The notes under the pieces are model-generated. The model was not told where the DNA came from. It saw only the letters and a program-made list of their open reading frames with translations, and ran no database searches. From positions 5,956 through 62,538 of the forward strand of contig FR903054.1 in the NCBI GenBank assembly GCA_000438195.1: a stretch of DNA of 56,583 bases, given 5' to 3'. Each line of letters begins with the position of its first letter. Within the stretch, counting starts at the first letter, position 1. Made by a program: the position numbers and the translations under genes. Origin of the DNA: Mycoplasma sp. CAG:776. Its GTDB lineage: Bacteria > Bacillota_I > Bacilli_A > RF39 > UBA660. Positions 7,698 to 15,090 of this stretch are shown one piece after another.

Positions 7698-9623
7698 TTG
7701 AATGAAAAAGAAGTAATTTGTGGATTATACCCTCGTGTAAGCACGGAAGATCAAGTCCGTGAAGGATTTAGTCTTGATGAGCAAGAAGAAAGCATGAAAA
7801 GATTATGTGATTATAAGAAGTATAAGATTTACAAAATTTATCGTGAAGAAGGAGTTTCGGCTAAAAATATGAAACGACCTAAATTTCAAGAAATGGTTCA
7901 AGATATGAAAGATGGCAAAATAAACAAAATTATTGTTTATAAACTTGATAGACTTACTCGTTCTATTCAAGATTTAGAGTTTATTTGCAATTTGTTAGGA
8001 GAAACTAATTGTAGTTTAGAAAGTATATGCGAAGAATTAAATACTGAAACTTCTACTGGTATCTTCTTTATGAGAATGACTACTATCCTTGCTCAACTTG
8101 AAATTGAAAGAACATCAGAAAGAACGAAATTTGGTTTAGCTGGTGCAATCAAAAAAGGACATTTACCATATCGGGCTTGTTTAGGTTATAAGCATGAAAA
8201 TAAAATGTTAGTTCCTAATCCTCTAACAAAGGATATTGTAGTTAGAATATTTGAACTTTATCATAGTGGTATGTCATATCAAAAGATTAGTAATTTATTT
8301 AATAAAGAAAAGGTTTTAGGCAAAGAAAATTGGTGTGATTCTACTATTACTACTATTTTACAAAATGAAGTTTATAAAGGTGATTTTGTACACGGAAAAC
8401 GAACAAAGAATCCTATTTACTATAAAGATGTTGTTGAGCCAATTGTGTCTCGTGAATTATGGGAGGAATGCCAAGTACAAAAGAAGAAAAACTCTCGTAG
8501 TTATATTAGAAATTTAACTTACTTGTTTTTACAAAAGTTGAAGTGTCCTCATTGTAATAGAATCATGGGTGGCAAAGCAACAAAAAAGAAAAATGGTAAT
8601 GTATATTATTACTATTATTGTACTGATTGTAAATGTAATATAAAAGAAGAAACAATTGAAAATTATATAAAAAATTTTATTGATGATATTGTAGAATATG
8701 ATTCAGTTGTTAATCAATTTTTCTTACCTATGATTAAACAAAAATTTGAAAATCCCATAGAGCAATTAGAAAAAGAAATCAAAGAATTAAAAGCAAAAGA
8801 TGAAAGATTAAAACAAGCATATCTTGAGGGCTTATTTCTTTTAGAAGATTACAAAAAAGAGAAAAAGAATATTGATAAAAATATTGAATGTTTGAAAAAC
8901 AAAATTGTTGATGCAGAAGTCAGTGATGAATTAAGATTTACCTCTGAAGATATTTTACTTAAAAGAGATATTGATTTTATCAATAAAATTAAATATCCTG
9001 ATAAGTATCAAGATTTTAATAAATTTTGGAAGGATTATACTCAAGAAGAAAAAGCAGAATTAATAATGAGATATGTTGATGAAATAGAACTTGATAAAGT
9101 TAATAATAAATATGAAGTCAAGTATGTTAAGTTTAGAGAATCTATTTGTAAACCAATGACTGAATTAGAAAATCAAGGTTATTTGGATAAGAAAGTTCAA
9201 ATATTTGGAAACTTTGCTGGATATATGAGATTTAGTGAGTATCTTCCTTTTGATAAAATATCAGAGCATATCATAAGACTAAGACAATTTTATGATGTAA
9301 GATTTTATGAAGCTGAATATTATGTTCAAGATCAAGTATTCAAATTTGAATTAGATGAAAACAAAACAGATATAGTTAGAGTATTTCCTATGAAAGATTA
9401 TAAAAAGATGGATTCTCAAAATAAAAAAGATATTCATAATTATGGTGTTTTATATGTTAATAAAAATAACGAACTTTATAAAGCAAGTGAAGATGTAGTT
9501 TTTAAATATATTCCTGATATATGTGATAGTGTTACTTTTTCAAGAGAACCTATTACTATTGATGTAAAACCTATTACCTATGATGAATTATACGATAATG
9601 AAGAAACTATTGTCGAAGCATAG
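7698..9623 (+). CDS. Large serine recombinase (site-specific integrase/excisionase)
   Basis: 641 aa from TTG 7698, chosen because SD AAAGGAG lies 11 bases upstream; the longer frame begins inside the leader terminator. Domains: resolvase/invertase catalytic domain with PRVSTEDQ (Ser15 nucleophile) and the recombination-site helix region to about 150; the DNA-binding recombinase domain about 155-280; a Zn ribbon CPHC...CTDC about 300-325; a coiled coil about 365-430; and an extra C-terminal region of about 200 residues without clear family resemblance. These enzymes integrate and excise elements through short core sites. It is followed by oriT-like hairpins and a relaxase, so the unit is an integrative mobilizable element. 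Element ends are not resolved. Confidence 0.9.
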   Translation: MNEKEVICGLYPRVSTEDQVREGFSLDEQEESMKRLCDYKKYKIYKIYREEGVSAKNMKRPKFQEMVQDMKDGKINKIIVYKLDRLTRSIQDLEFICNLLGETNCSLESICEELNTETSTGIFFMRMTTILAQLEIERTSERTKFGLAGAIKKGHLPYRACLGYKHENKMLVPNPLTKDIVVRIFELYHSGMSYQKISNLFNKEKVLGKENWCDSTITTILQNEVYKGDFVHGKRTKNPIYYKDVVEPIVSRELWEECQVQKKKNSRSYIRNLTYLFLQKLKCPHCNRIMGGKATKKKNGNVYYYYYCTDCKCNIKEETIENYIKNFIDDIVEYDSVVNQFFLPMIKQKFENPIEQLEKEIKELKAKDERLKQAYLEGLFLLEDYKKEKKNIDKNIECLKNKIVDAEVSDELRFTSEDILLKRDIDFINKIKYPDKYQDFNKFWKDYTQEEKAELIMRYVDEIELDKVNNKYEVKYVKFRESICKPMTELENQGYLDKKVQIFGNFAGYMRFSEYLPFDKISEHIIRLRQFYDVRFYEAEYYVQDQVFKFELDENKTDIVRVFPMKDYKKMDSQNKKDIHNYGVLYVNKNNELYKASEDVVFKYIPDICDSVTFSREPITIDVKPITYDELYDNEETIVEA

Positions 9624-9630
9624 TTTCTTC
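9600..9630 (+). terminator. Perfect 10-bp hairpin at the recombinase stop codon
   Basis: GAAGAAACTA/TAGTTTCTTC with an 11-base loop; the stop TAG is in the right arm. No T-run follows, so it may slow decay or mark the edge of the transfer region rather than terminate. Confidence 0.4.
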
Positions 9631-9636
9631 TGGATT

Positions 9637-9717
9637 CTAAGGCGAGCCTTAGCCCCCCGTATTTTGTTAGTATGACAAAATTCCTAGGGGGTTAAATATT
9701 TTGTCAAAACAAAATAT
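9637..9717 (+). other. Candidate origin of transfer (three stacked inverted repeats)
   Basis: Three inverted repeats in a row: CTAAGGC/GCCTTAG (9637-9652); CCCCC/GGGGG (9654-9658/9687-9691) enclosing TTTTGT/ACAAAA; and ATATTTTGT/ACAAAATAT (9696-9717) with a CAAA loop. The set ends 27 bases before the relaxase gene, the usual place of oriT for MobV systems. The nick site cannot be named from sequence alone. Confidence 0.55.
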
Positions 9718-9743
9718 AGCTAAAAAACACAAAGAAAGGAGCA

Positions 9744-11126
9744 GTGATTTATATACCTAGTTTAGGTTACTCTTTCCATTTAAGTAATGACAAAAACAAG
9801 AAAAATAGTAGTAAAGCAAGTGCAAAATCTAATTTAAGTGGTACAACATCTAATAGTAATAATGCTATTCAAAATGCAGCAGGGCTATCAAAATGTGACA
9901 ATCATAATTGCAGAAAATATGATGATAGAGAATATGATATTGAAATTATTAGAGGCTTTAACTCAATCGTCAATGATGTTAAAAAATTATATAAGAATGA
10001 GTTTGAAGAAGCAAGAATTGAATATAATAATAGACAAATTCGTGATGATAGAAAGATAAAAGATTATTTCACTCATGTTAGCAATAACACTAAAAAAGAT
10101 TTGGCTTGTGAGATAATTATTGAACTTGGTGATATGGAATTTTGGAGTACAAAAGATATGGACTATAAAAAGAAAATGACTAATGTATTTAAAGAACAAG
10201 TTAACGATTTAGAAAATCTTGTACCAGATTTTAAGATAGCAAGTGCTATAATTCATTATGATGAAACAAGTCCACATCTTCATATAATTGGTGTCCCAAT
10301 TAAAGTTAAAAATAAGTATGGTATGTCTAAACAAGTTGGAAAATCTGATGTCTTTACTAAAGAAACCTTAACAAGAATTCAAGACAGAATGAGAATTCGT
10401 TGTATGGAATCTTTTAATAAAGAATATCACACTAATTATAAGTTAAAACACAAATTAAAAGGTCGAAATCGTGATTATCATATTTCAGAAATGGAAAACT
10501 ATCAAAAAATGAAAAAATCTCTTGAAATACATCAAAATACATTGAATAAAGCAAAAGACAAAACTGATAATTTAAAAAATAGTACAAAAGAAATTAGAGA
10601 TATGCTCGAAAATTTAAAGTCAAAAGGTTTAATCAAAAATCAATTAGTCTTAGATGTAGTTGATAGAGATAAAGCTATTGTTTTCGTTGATTTAATTGAC
10701 AGAACTATTGCTGAATATCAAAGTATTCAAGAATTATCTGTTACCCTAAAAGAAGTAGAAAGTGAACTACTTAACAATCGTGATCGAATTAGATTATTAT
10801 TAAAAAATAATGAAGGACTCAATACTGAAGTTGATAATTTAAAAGATAAAATCAAATCTAAAGATGAAAATATTAATGATTTAAAAGAAGAAAATAGTCT
10901 ATTAAAATCTTCTTTAGAACATCTTAAAAATTTAATTTACAATCTTGTTCAGTTTCTTATAGATAGAATTTATAGAAATAAAGATAAAGAAAAATATATG
11001 GAATTTGCTAAAGAATTATATGAGCATGGTGCTTTAGATGAAGAAGATTTTAACCTTTTTCAAGATAATAAAAATCTAGATAATCATAAAGAATTAGAGA
11101 TAGAAAAAGATGATATGGAGCATTGA
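9744..11126 (+). CDS. MobV-type relaxase (Pre/Mob family)
   Basis: 460 aa. The N-terminal segment YSFHLSNDKN and the metal-binding motif HYDETSPHLH (residues 171-180) are the MobV hallmarks; the C-terminal half (about 255-410) is coiled coil. The enzyme nicks oriT and pilots single-stranded DNA through a conjugation apparatus supplied by another element; no transfer genes are present here, so the element is mobilizable rather than self-transmissible. The start is GTG 9744, the first possible codon after a stop at 9717; the SD AAAGGAG lies unusually close. It is convergent with thrS. Confidence 0.9.
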   Translation: MIYIPSLGYSFHLSNDKNKKNSSKASAKSNLSGTTSNSNNAIQNAAGLSKCDNHNCRKYDDREYDIEIIRGFNSIVNDVKKLYKNEFEEARIEYNNRQIRDDRKIKDYFTHVSNNTKKDLACEIIIELGDMEFWSTKDMDYKKKMTNVFKEQVNDLENLVPDFKIASAIIHYDETSPHLHIIGVPIKVKNKYGMSKQVGKSDVFTKETLTRIQDRMRIRCMESFNKEYHTNYKLKHKLKGRNRDYHISEMENYQKMKKSLEIHQNTLNKAKDKTDNLKNSTKEIRDMLENLKSKGLIKNQLVLDVVDRDKAIVFVDLIDRTIAEYQSIQELSVTLKEVESELLNNRDRIRLLLKNNEGLNTEVDNLKDKIKSKDENINDLKEENSLLKSSLEHLKNLIYNLVQFLIDRIYRNKDKEKYMEFAKELYEHGALDEEDFNLFQDNKNLDNHKELEIEKDDMEH

Positions 11127-11140
11127 TTACTCATATCATC
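11104..11140 (-). terminator. thrS terminator between convergent genes
   Basis: Perfect 9-bp stem GATGATATG/CATATCATC (11109-11117/11132-11140). On the minus strand five T follow. It lies over the 3' end of the relaxase gene. Confidence 0.7.
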
Positions 11141-11146
11141 TTATGT

Positions 11147-12685
11147 TTATCTCTTTTTAATTTCTTCTTTAATAAATTTTACAAATTCTTCAATAGGCAT
11201 TGAATAAGTTTCTTCACTACCATATTTACGATAACTTATAAGATTATTATCTCGTTCATTATCGCCTATAATAATAGTATATGGATTTTTCATAACATTG
11301 CTTTGTCTAATTTTTTTACCCATATTTTCTTTTGAATCATCATAACTAACTCGAACTTCTTCATCATTTAATATTTCAAATATTTTTTTACAATACTCAT
11401 CATGATATTTCATATTAACAGGTATTATATTAACCTGAACAGGAGATAACCAAACAGGAAGTACACCTTTAAATTGTTCTAGTAATAATACCAAAAATCT
11501 TTCATAAGAACCAAGAACAGCTCTATGTACCATTACAGGAGTTTGCTTTTCCCCATTTTCATCAATGTAGAATAACCCAAATCTCTTAGGAGTAGCAAAA
11601 TCTAGCTGAACAGTTGGTATTTGAATTTCTCTACCCAAAGCATCTTTAAACATAAAATCAAGTTTTGGTCCATATAATGCCGCCTCTCCTTCACATCTTT
11701 TAGCATCAAGATTTAATTCATTAGATATTTCTTCTAACATTTTTTCACATAAATCCCAATCTTCTTTATTACCAATATACTTTTCAGGATGTTCATAATC
11801 TCTTACTGATAAAGAAACCCAATGATCTTCCCATAATCCCATTCTTGAATAAAAATCTTTAATTAAATTACACATATTAATAACTTCATCTTTAACTTGA
11901 TTTATTCGACAGAATGAGTGTCCATCTTCGACAGTTATAGCGTATACTCTCGATAGACTATTTCCAACTGCTCCCTGTAATTCTGCTCTATATTGCTTAT
12001 CAGATTCCATATATCGTATTGGTAAATCTTTATAACTACGAAGTTTAGAAGCATATATTTGAGTATGATGAGGGCATTGAACAGGTTTTAGTACAAAGTT
12101 ATGTCCTTTTGGAGATTCAACTCTAAATAACTCGTCGTTAAATTTTTTTGCATGACCTGAAGTTTCAAATAAAGAAATATCTGCTAATGATGGGCAACTG
12201 ACTTTTTGAAATCCATATTTTCTACAAACACGCTCAATTTCTTTTTGAAGTTCATCTTTAACAATAGTTCCTCTAGGAGTATATAAAGGAAGTCCTCCAC
12301 CTACATAATCAGAAAAACAGAACAAATCTAAATCTTGACCGATTTTTCTGTGATCTCTTTCTTTAGCCTCACTCAAAAATTGATTATATTTATCTAACTC
12401 TTCTTTACTCTCGAAGCATTTTCCAACTATTCTAGTAATCATTTCATTATTAACATTACCTTCATAATAAACACCACTAATTCTTAAAAGTTTTACATAA
12501 ATATCATTATCTAGTTTTCTAATTTTATTTTCTAGAGAGTCAAAATCATTTTCACTTACTTGTTCATCAATTTTAAACTCATAGTAAAACTCATTTTCAT
12601 CAGCATACGCATTATCTAATTTAATATTTTTATATTTTTCTTGAATTACTTGTTTTAATAATTCAACACCTTTTTCATTTAACAT
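11147..12685 (-). CDS. thrS: Threonyl-tRNA synthetase lacking TGS and most of the editing domain
   Basis: About 512 aa against the usual ~640. The class II core is complete: motif 1 region GGGLPLYTPRGTIVKDEL, KPVQCPHH and EDGHSFC and MVHRAVLGSYERF carrying the Cys/His/His zinc ligands that select threonine, and the C-terminal anticodon-binding domain (VNIIPVNMKYHDEY onward). The N-terminal TGS domain is absent, the editing-site HxxxH is replaced by ELLKQV, and the second half of the editing domain is deleted. The core is divergent (CPHH instead of CPGH). The start is placed at the second ATG (12685), which has better SD spacing than 12691. A Thr-type T-box lies upstream. It is carried in a mobilizable island and is probably an extra copy; immunity to a ThrRS inhibitor is inference. 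Confidence 0.88.
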   Translation of the reverse strand: MLNEKGVELLKQVIQEKYKNIKLDNAYADENEFYYEFKIDEQVSENDFDSLENKIRKLDNDIYVKLLRISGVYYEGNVNNEMITRIVGKCFESKEELDKYNQFLSEAKERDHRKIGQDLDLFCFSDYVGGGLPLYTPRGTIVKDELQKEIERVCRKYGFQKVSCPSLADISLFETSGHAKKFNDELFRVESPKGHNFVLKPVQCPHHTQIYASKLRSYKDLPIRYMESDKQYRAELQGAVGNSLSRVYAITVEDGHSFCRINQVKDEVINMCNLIKDFYSRMGLWEDHWVSLSVRDYEHPEKYIGNKEDWDLCEKMLEEISNELNLDAKRCEGEAALYGPKLDFMFKDALGREIQIPTVQLDFATPKRFGLFYIDENGEKQTPVMVHRAVLGSYERFLVLLLEQFKGVLPVWLSPVQVNIIPVNMKYHDEYCKKIFEILNDEEVRVSYDDSKENMGKKIRQSNVMKNPYTIIIGDNERDNNLISYRKYGSEETYSMPIEEFVKFIKEEIKKR

Positions 12686-12704
12686 TTTCATTTCCTTCTT
12701 TCTT

Positions 12705-12755
12705 CTAATAACTTTTTGATTGGGAGTTTATCGTATCACTTTCCGTTCCCGTCAT
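12705..12755 (-). CDS. 16-aa micro-ORF between T-box and thrS
   Basis: MTGTESDTINSQSKSY, preceded by a strong AAAGGAG SD with 9-base spacing and ending 13 bases before thrS. Three of 16 codons are ACG (Thr). It could couple translation into thrS or be an accidental ORF using the T-box-proximal SD. Confidence 0.4.
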   Translation of the reverse strand: MTGTESDTINSQSKSY

Positions 12756-12769
12756 TTTCACCATCTCCT

Positions 12770-12985
12770 TTAAAAAACAAAAAGGATGATACCACATTAG
12801 GAGTCTAATACAGACGGTACCATCCTTACTTTTACTTAATTCATTTTAACCGAACTTATCGGGCAATCAGTTTCCTGTGCAACATAATAGGTAGTAATTA
12901 TTAAGTTTATTTATTATCTTCCACTAATTGATAACTCTCTTTAAAATAAGTTCTTAACAACCATGTCCTATATTATAGTCTTTAT
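12770..12985 (-). promoter_or_regulatory. T-box riboswitch specific for tRNA-Thr, controlling thrS
   Basis: Read on the minus strand: a stem I base (ATAATATAGG with CCTATTAT), an AGAG bulge and GTGGAA distal loop, a specifier region TTACTACC containing Thr codons ACT and ACC, and the conserved T-box AAGGATGGTACCGTC whose TGGT can pair with tRNA ...ACCA. The T-box arm pairs with GGTATCATCCTT to form the terminator, followed by TTTTTGTTTTTT. Uncharged tRNA-Thr would favour the antiterminator and raise thrS expression. Confidence 0.85.
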
Positions 12986-12991
12986 ATTAAT

Positions 12992-13003
12992 ATTATATCA
13001 TTT
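12992..13003 (-). promoter_or_regulatory. Possible T-box transcript promoter
   Basis: On the minus strand TGA-TATAAT precedes the T-box stem I. The -35 is poor, so it is uncertain whether thrS starts here or by read-through from the strong promoter at 13209-13237. Confidence 0.35.
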
Positions 13004-13023
13004 TCCATTAATTTAATTTACAT

Positions 13024-13060
13024 AAAATTAAAAGTCTACTACTTGATTGTAATAGACTTT
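13024..13060 (-). terminator. Hairpin between Thr-rich micro-ORF and T-box
   Basis: Stem AAAGTCTA/TAGACTTT (13031-13038/13053-13060), one mismatch and three more pairs, followed on the minus strand by TTTTAATTTT. It starts 38 bases after the stop of the Thr-rich peptide, consistent with an attenuator or a simple terminator. Confidence 0.6.
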
Positions 13061-13097
13061 GTAATAATGATATAAATATTTCTAATTTATACTTTTA

Positions 13098-13178
13098 TTA
13101 AACAATGCTAAAACAATCAATAGTAACAATTGATTTCGTTGCCGTATAAGTTGTTATCGTTAATTGATTGCTTAACAT
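13098..13178 (-). CDS. 26-aa Thr-rich leader-like peptide
   Basis: The peptide begins MLSNQLTITTYTAT and ends IDCFSIV. Six of 26 residues are Thr, five of them within eight codons (ACG, ACA, ACT, ACG, ACG). It has an excellent promoter (13209-13237) and SD AAAGGAG eight to nine bases before ATG. The coding RNA folds on itself: CAATCAAT...ATTGATTG plus TAACAA/TTGTTA. It is followed by a terminator-like hairpin, the Thr T-box and thrS. This is the layout of a classical amino-acid leader peptide; regulation by Thr is inference. Confidence 0.55.
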   Translation of the reverse strand: MLSNQLTITTYTATKSIVTIDCFSIV

Positions 13179-13208
13179 ATAAATTTCTCCTTTTCAAAAA
13201 GTAACTAA

Positions 13209-13237
13209 ATAATATCATATTTACACTTATTTGTCAA
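13209..13237 (-). promoter_or_regulatory. Near-consensus promoter of the Thr-rich leader
   Basis: On the minus strand TTGACA (13232-13237), 17-base spacer ending TGA, TATTAT (13209-13214). It lies 29 bases downstream of the upstream gene's stop codon. Confidence 0.85.
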
Positions 13238-13265
13238 TCTGAACATTTTTTTAATCACTTGTAAT

Positions 13266-14159
13266 TTAACAACTAGAGTTGATTAAATTCAAAACCTTAG
13301 TTTTCCAGTCGCCAATGTGAACAATTCTTTGCTTTGCAAAATTGTTACTTATTATTTCTTTTTTTGTTAATTTGGATATATCTTGCCAATTATCATTTAA
13401 AATATATATAGCATTTCCAAGAAATATTGAATCGCATATATATAAATTACAATCCAATTCTGCTATAAAATATCCATCAAATCCTCCATCTCCACATATT
13501 ATACTTTTAGGATTTAATGATTGTAGAAATTCATATCGGTCTTTAATGCTTACTATTTCATTTTTATCATAATTTTTAACCTTTTCTTGAATACTATTAT
13601 AATATTTTTCCCATGGCATCTCACCAGGAGGCAATATTTTCCATGGAACTCTTTTACTAGGTAAAATGGAATTACTATTTTCATCAACAATATCTATTTC
13701 TTTACCTAATTCTAACATTAGATTAATTAAATGCTTTATAACTTCTGTTGGTTCATTAAATAAAATCAATCTAGTTGAAACTGTAAAAGTATTATTATTA
13801 CTTTCTTTTAATAATATTTTTTCATTTAAAGGTTCTATAAAGTCCCTTTTCCATCTATTAAAAGTTCTAACATAATGACCAGAATGTGGAGTTCCATGCC
13901 AATCTATATTATTATATGGCATTGTGTGTTTTACAATTTCTCTAACTTTCGGCTCATGAATAACTTCTTTCCCATTTCTATTAAACTTAGAAATTGGACC
14001 TTGTATAGAAGGTAATATTTCCTCACCCACAATTAAATTAGTAAAACCAATACTTTTAATGTTTTTTTCATCAATTATTGAAGTTATATAAAAATTTTTT
14101 TCTCCAATAATATCTAAAATATTTTTAATATTATTTACTCGTTTCTTTTTTATTTTCAT
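13266..14159 (-). CDS. Unknown 297-aa protein of the island
   Basis: The family is not recognised. The C-terminal ~90 residues (GDGGFDGYFIAELD, then GNAIYIL, DWKTKVL) resemble a domain I associate with small accessory proteins, in which a GNAIYxL block is followed by a VHxGDW block; no function is known to me. The N-terminal two thirds are rich in charged residues with a WHGTPHSGHYVRTF stretch holding three His. SD AAGGAG supports the ATG. No signal peptide or membrane helix. Its position between thrS and a small basic protein suggests cargo of the mobilizable element. Confidence 0.65.
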   Translation of the reverse strand: MKIKKKRVNNIKNILDIIGEKNFYITSIIDEKNIKSIGFTNLIVGEEILPSIQGPISKFNRNGKEVIHEPKVREIVKHTMPYNNIDWHGTPHSGHYVRTFNRWKRDFIEPLNEKILLKESNNNTFTVSTRLILFNEPTEVIKHLINLMLELGKEIDIVDENSNSILPSKRVPWKILPPGEMPWEKYYNSIQEKVKNYDKNEIVSIKDRYEFLQSLNPKSIICGDGGFDGYFIAELDCNLYICDSIFLGNAIYILNDNWQDISKLTKKEIISNNFAKQRIVHIGDWKTKVLNLINSSC

Positions 14160-14222
14160 AATCTTCTCCTTAATATTTATTTTTATTAGGAGTTACAACA
14201 AACAATATACTTAATTATATTT

Positions 14223-14354
14223 TTACTTTCTATTTTTTTCTCTTTGAGACAATGCACTTGCAGCAATACTTTTGTTAGTCTTGGATGTTCTACCATCACG
14301 TAATACTTTTGATGCTTTTTTTGCTACTTTTAAGCTTGTAGTTTTTCTTGCCAT
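14223..14354 (-). CDS. 43-aa basic protein (MARKTTS...ALSQ type)
   Basis: Starts MARKTTSLKVAKKASKVLRD and ends SIAASALSQREKNRK. SD AAAGGA precedes ATG. Small proteins with this ASKxL...S...ASALSQ layout occur widely in mobile elements and phage-like regions; they are highly basic and could bind nucleic acid, but no function is established to my knowledge. It is probably transcribed with the 297-aa gene, 63 bases downstream of it. Confidence 0.6.
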   Translation of the reverse strand: MARKTTSLKVAKKASKVLRDGRTSKTNKSIAASALSQREKNRK

Positions 14355-14409
14355 CTTATCAAATCCTTTCTTTTAAATAACTAACTTTTCTTTAAAACAA
14401 TAAATCAAG

Positions 14410-14457
14410 GACTTGCTTTTATAAAATAATTTGTGTTATTATAATAAAGAGCAAGTC
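14410..14457. repeat. 48-bp inverted repeat upstream of the 43-aa gene
   Basis: GACTTGC/GCAAGTC outer arms enclose AT-rich, partly complementary arms. It lies in the presumed promoter/leader of the minus-strand 43-aa gene; it could be an operator or leader hairpin. Confidence 0.5.
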
Positions 14458-14534
14458 AATCAAACATTTTAAATTTGCTATTCATTGTTTTATGCTCATC
14501 TATAAATATTGATTGCTGTAACGCCAATTACAGT

Positions 14535-14578
14535 GATAAAAAACCTTACAGATTCTAATTTCTGTAAGGTTTCTTTTT
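14535..14578. terminator. Strong bidirectional terminator
   Basis: Perfect 12-bp stem AAACCTTACAGA/TCTGTAAGGTTT (14541-14552/14561-14572), 8-base loop, with T-rich tails on both strands. Confidence 0.85.
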
Positions 14579-14817
14579 TGCAATCTACATTGGTTATAAA
14601 ATTAAACTACAAATTCACTCCTTTAAAATTAGAATCTCTCGAATTTTTATCAATCCAAATATAACATTATTAGTAGCACTTGTCAACATAGAATGCTAAA
14701 TAATGTTATAAAATATTTAAAAACTGTTTGCATTGTATAATTATTATGATAAACTATTATTAGTGATTGATATTTTATATATCAAATCGTTAAGAAGTGA
14801 AAAAGTTGTAAATATCT

Positions 14818-14917
14818 ACTTCAATCGCTCCATTTAGTATTGAAGTGGCTTCAAAAAGTTAGAGAAAGAATGTATAATAAAAATATATTCTTAAACTTTG
14901 AAAGAAGTCATTTTTTT
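14818..14917 (+). repeat. Nested hairpins with T-tail
   Basis: ACTTCAAT/ATTGAAGT (14818-14825/14839-14846) is followed by a long imperfect hairpin starting GGCTTC (14847) and ending GAAGTC (14909), with seven T at 14911-14917. It could be a terminated structured RNA or the residue of an insertion-sequence end. Confidence 0.45.
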
Positions 14918-14918
14918 A

Positions 14919-15017
14919 ATGAAAAAAACTTTAGAAGAAAAACTTAAAATTGTAGAAGAAAGAAAATTACTTTCTCATGTATGTGAATTACATGAATTAA
15001 ATATGGGCTTTTTATGA
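14919..15017 (+). pseudogene. 32-codon ORF resembling the N-terminus of an IS transposase OrfA
   Basis: MKKTLEEKLKIVEERKLLSHV looks like the first helix region of IS3-type OrfA proteins and then stops. It is too short to function as a transposase; it may be a scrap of an insertion sequence. Weak call based on general resemblance only. Confidence 0.25.
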
Positions 15018-15037
15018 TATAGAAAGCATTCTTTTTA

Positions 15038-15066
15038 TTGCCAATTTTTGGAATTTTGTTTATAAT
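15038..15066 (+). promoter_or_regulatory. Promoter of the helicase gene
   Basis: TTGCCA, 17-base spacer, TATAAT. In the short leader CTCCA pairs with TGGAG of the SD, so translation may be damped by SD sequestration. Confidence 0.7.
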
Positions 15067-15090
15067 AACTCCAAGAGAAGTGGAGCTAAT

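Larger units (their letters stand above)
14355..15037. other. Gene-poor right part of the island: hairpins and an IS-like scrap
   Basis: No gene of normal size. Present: a long inverted repeat (14410-14457), a bidirectional terminator (14541-14578), an 8-bp inverted repeat (14818-14846), a long terminator-like hairpin (14847-14917) and a 32-codon ORF (14919-15017). The right end of the mobile element is probably in this stretch, but no direct repeat to the tRNA side was found. Confidence 0.6.

Noticed and set aside
9609..9618. Spo0A box TTGTCGAA in the recombinase stop region
   Set aside because: It lies inside coding sequence and a hairpin loop without a promoter, so it is likely chance.
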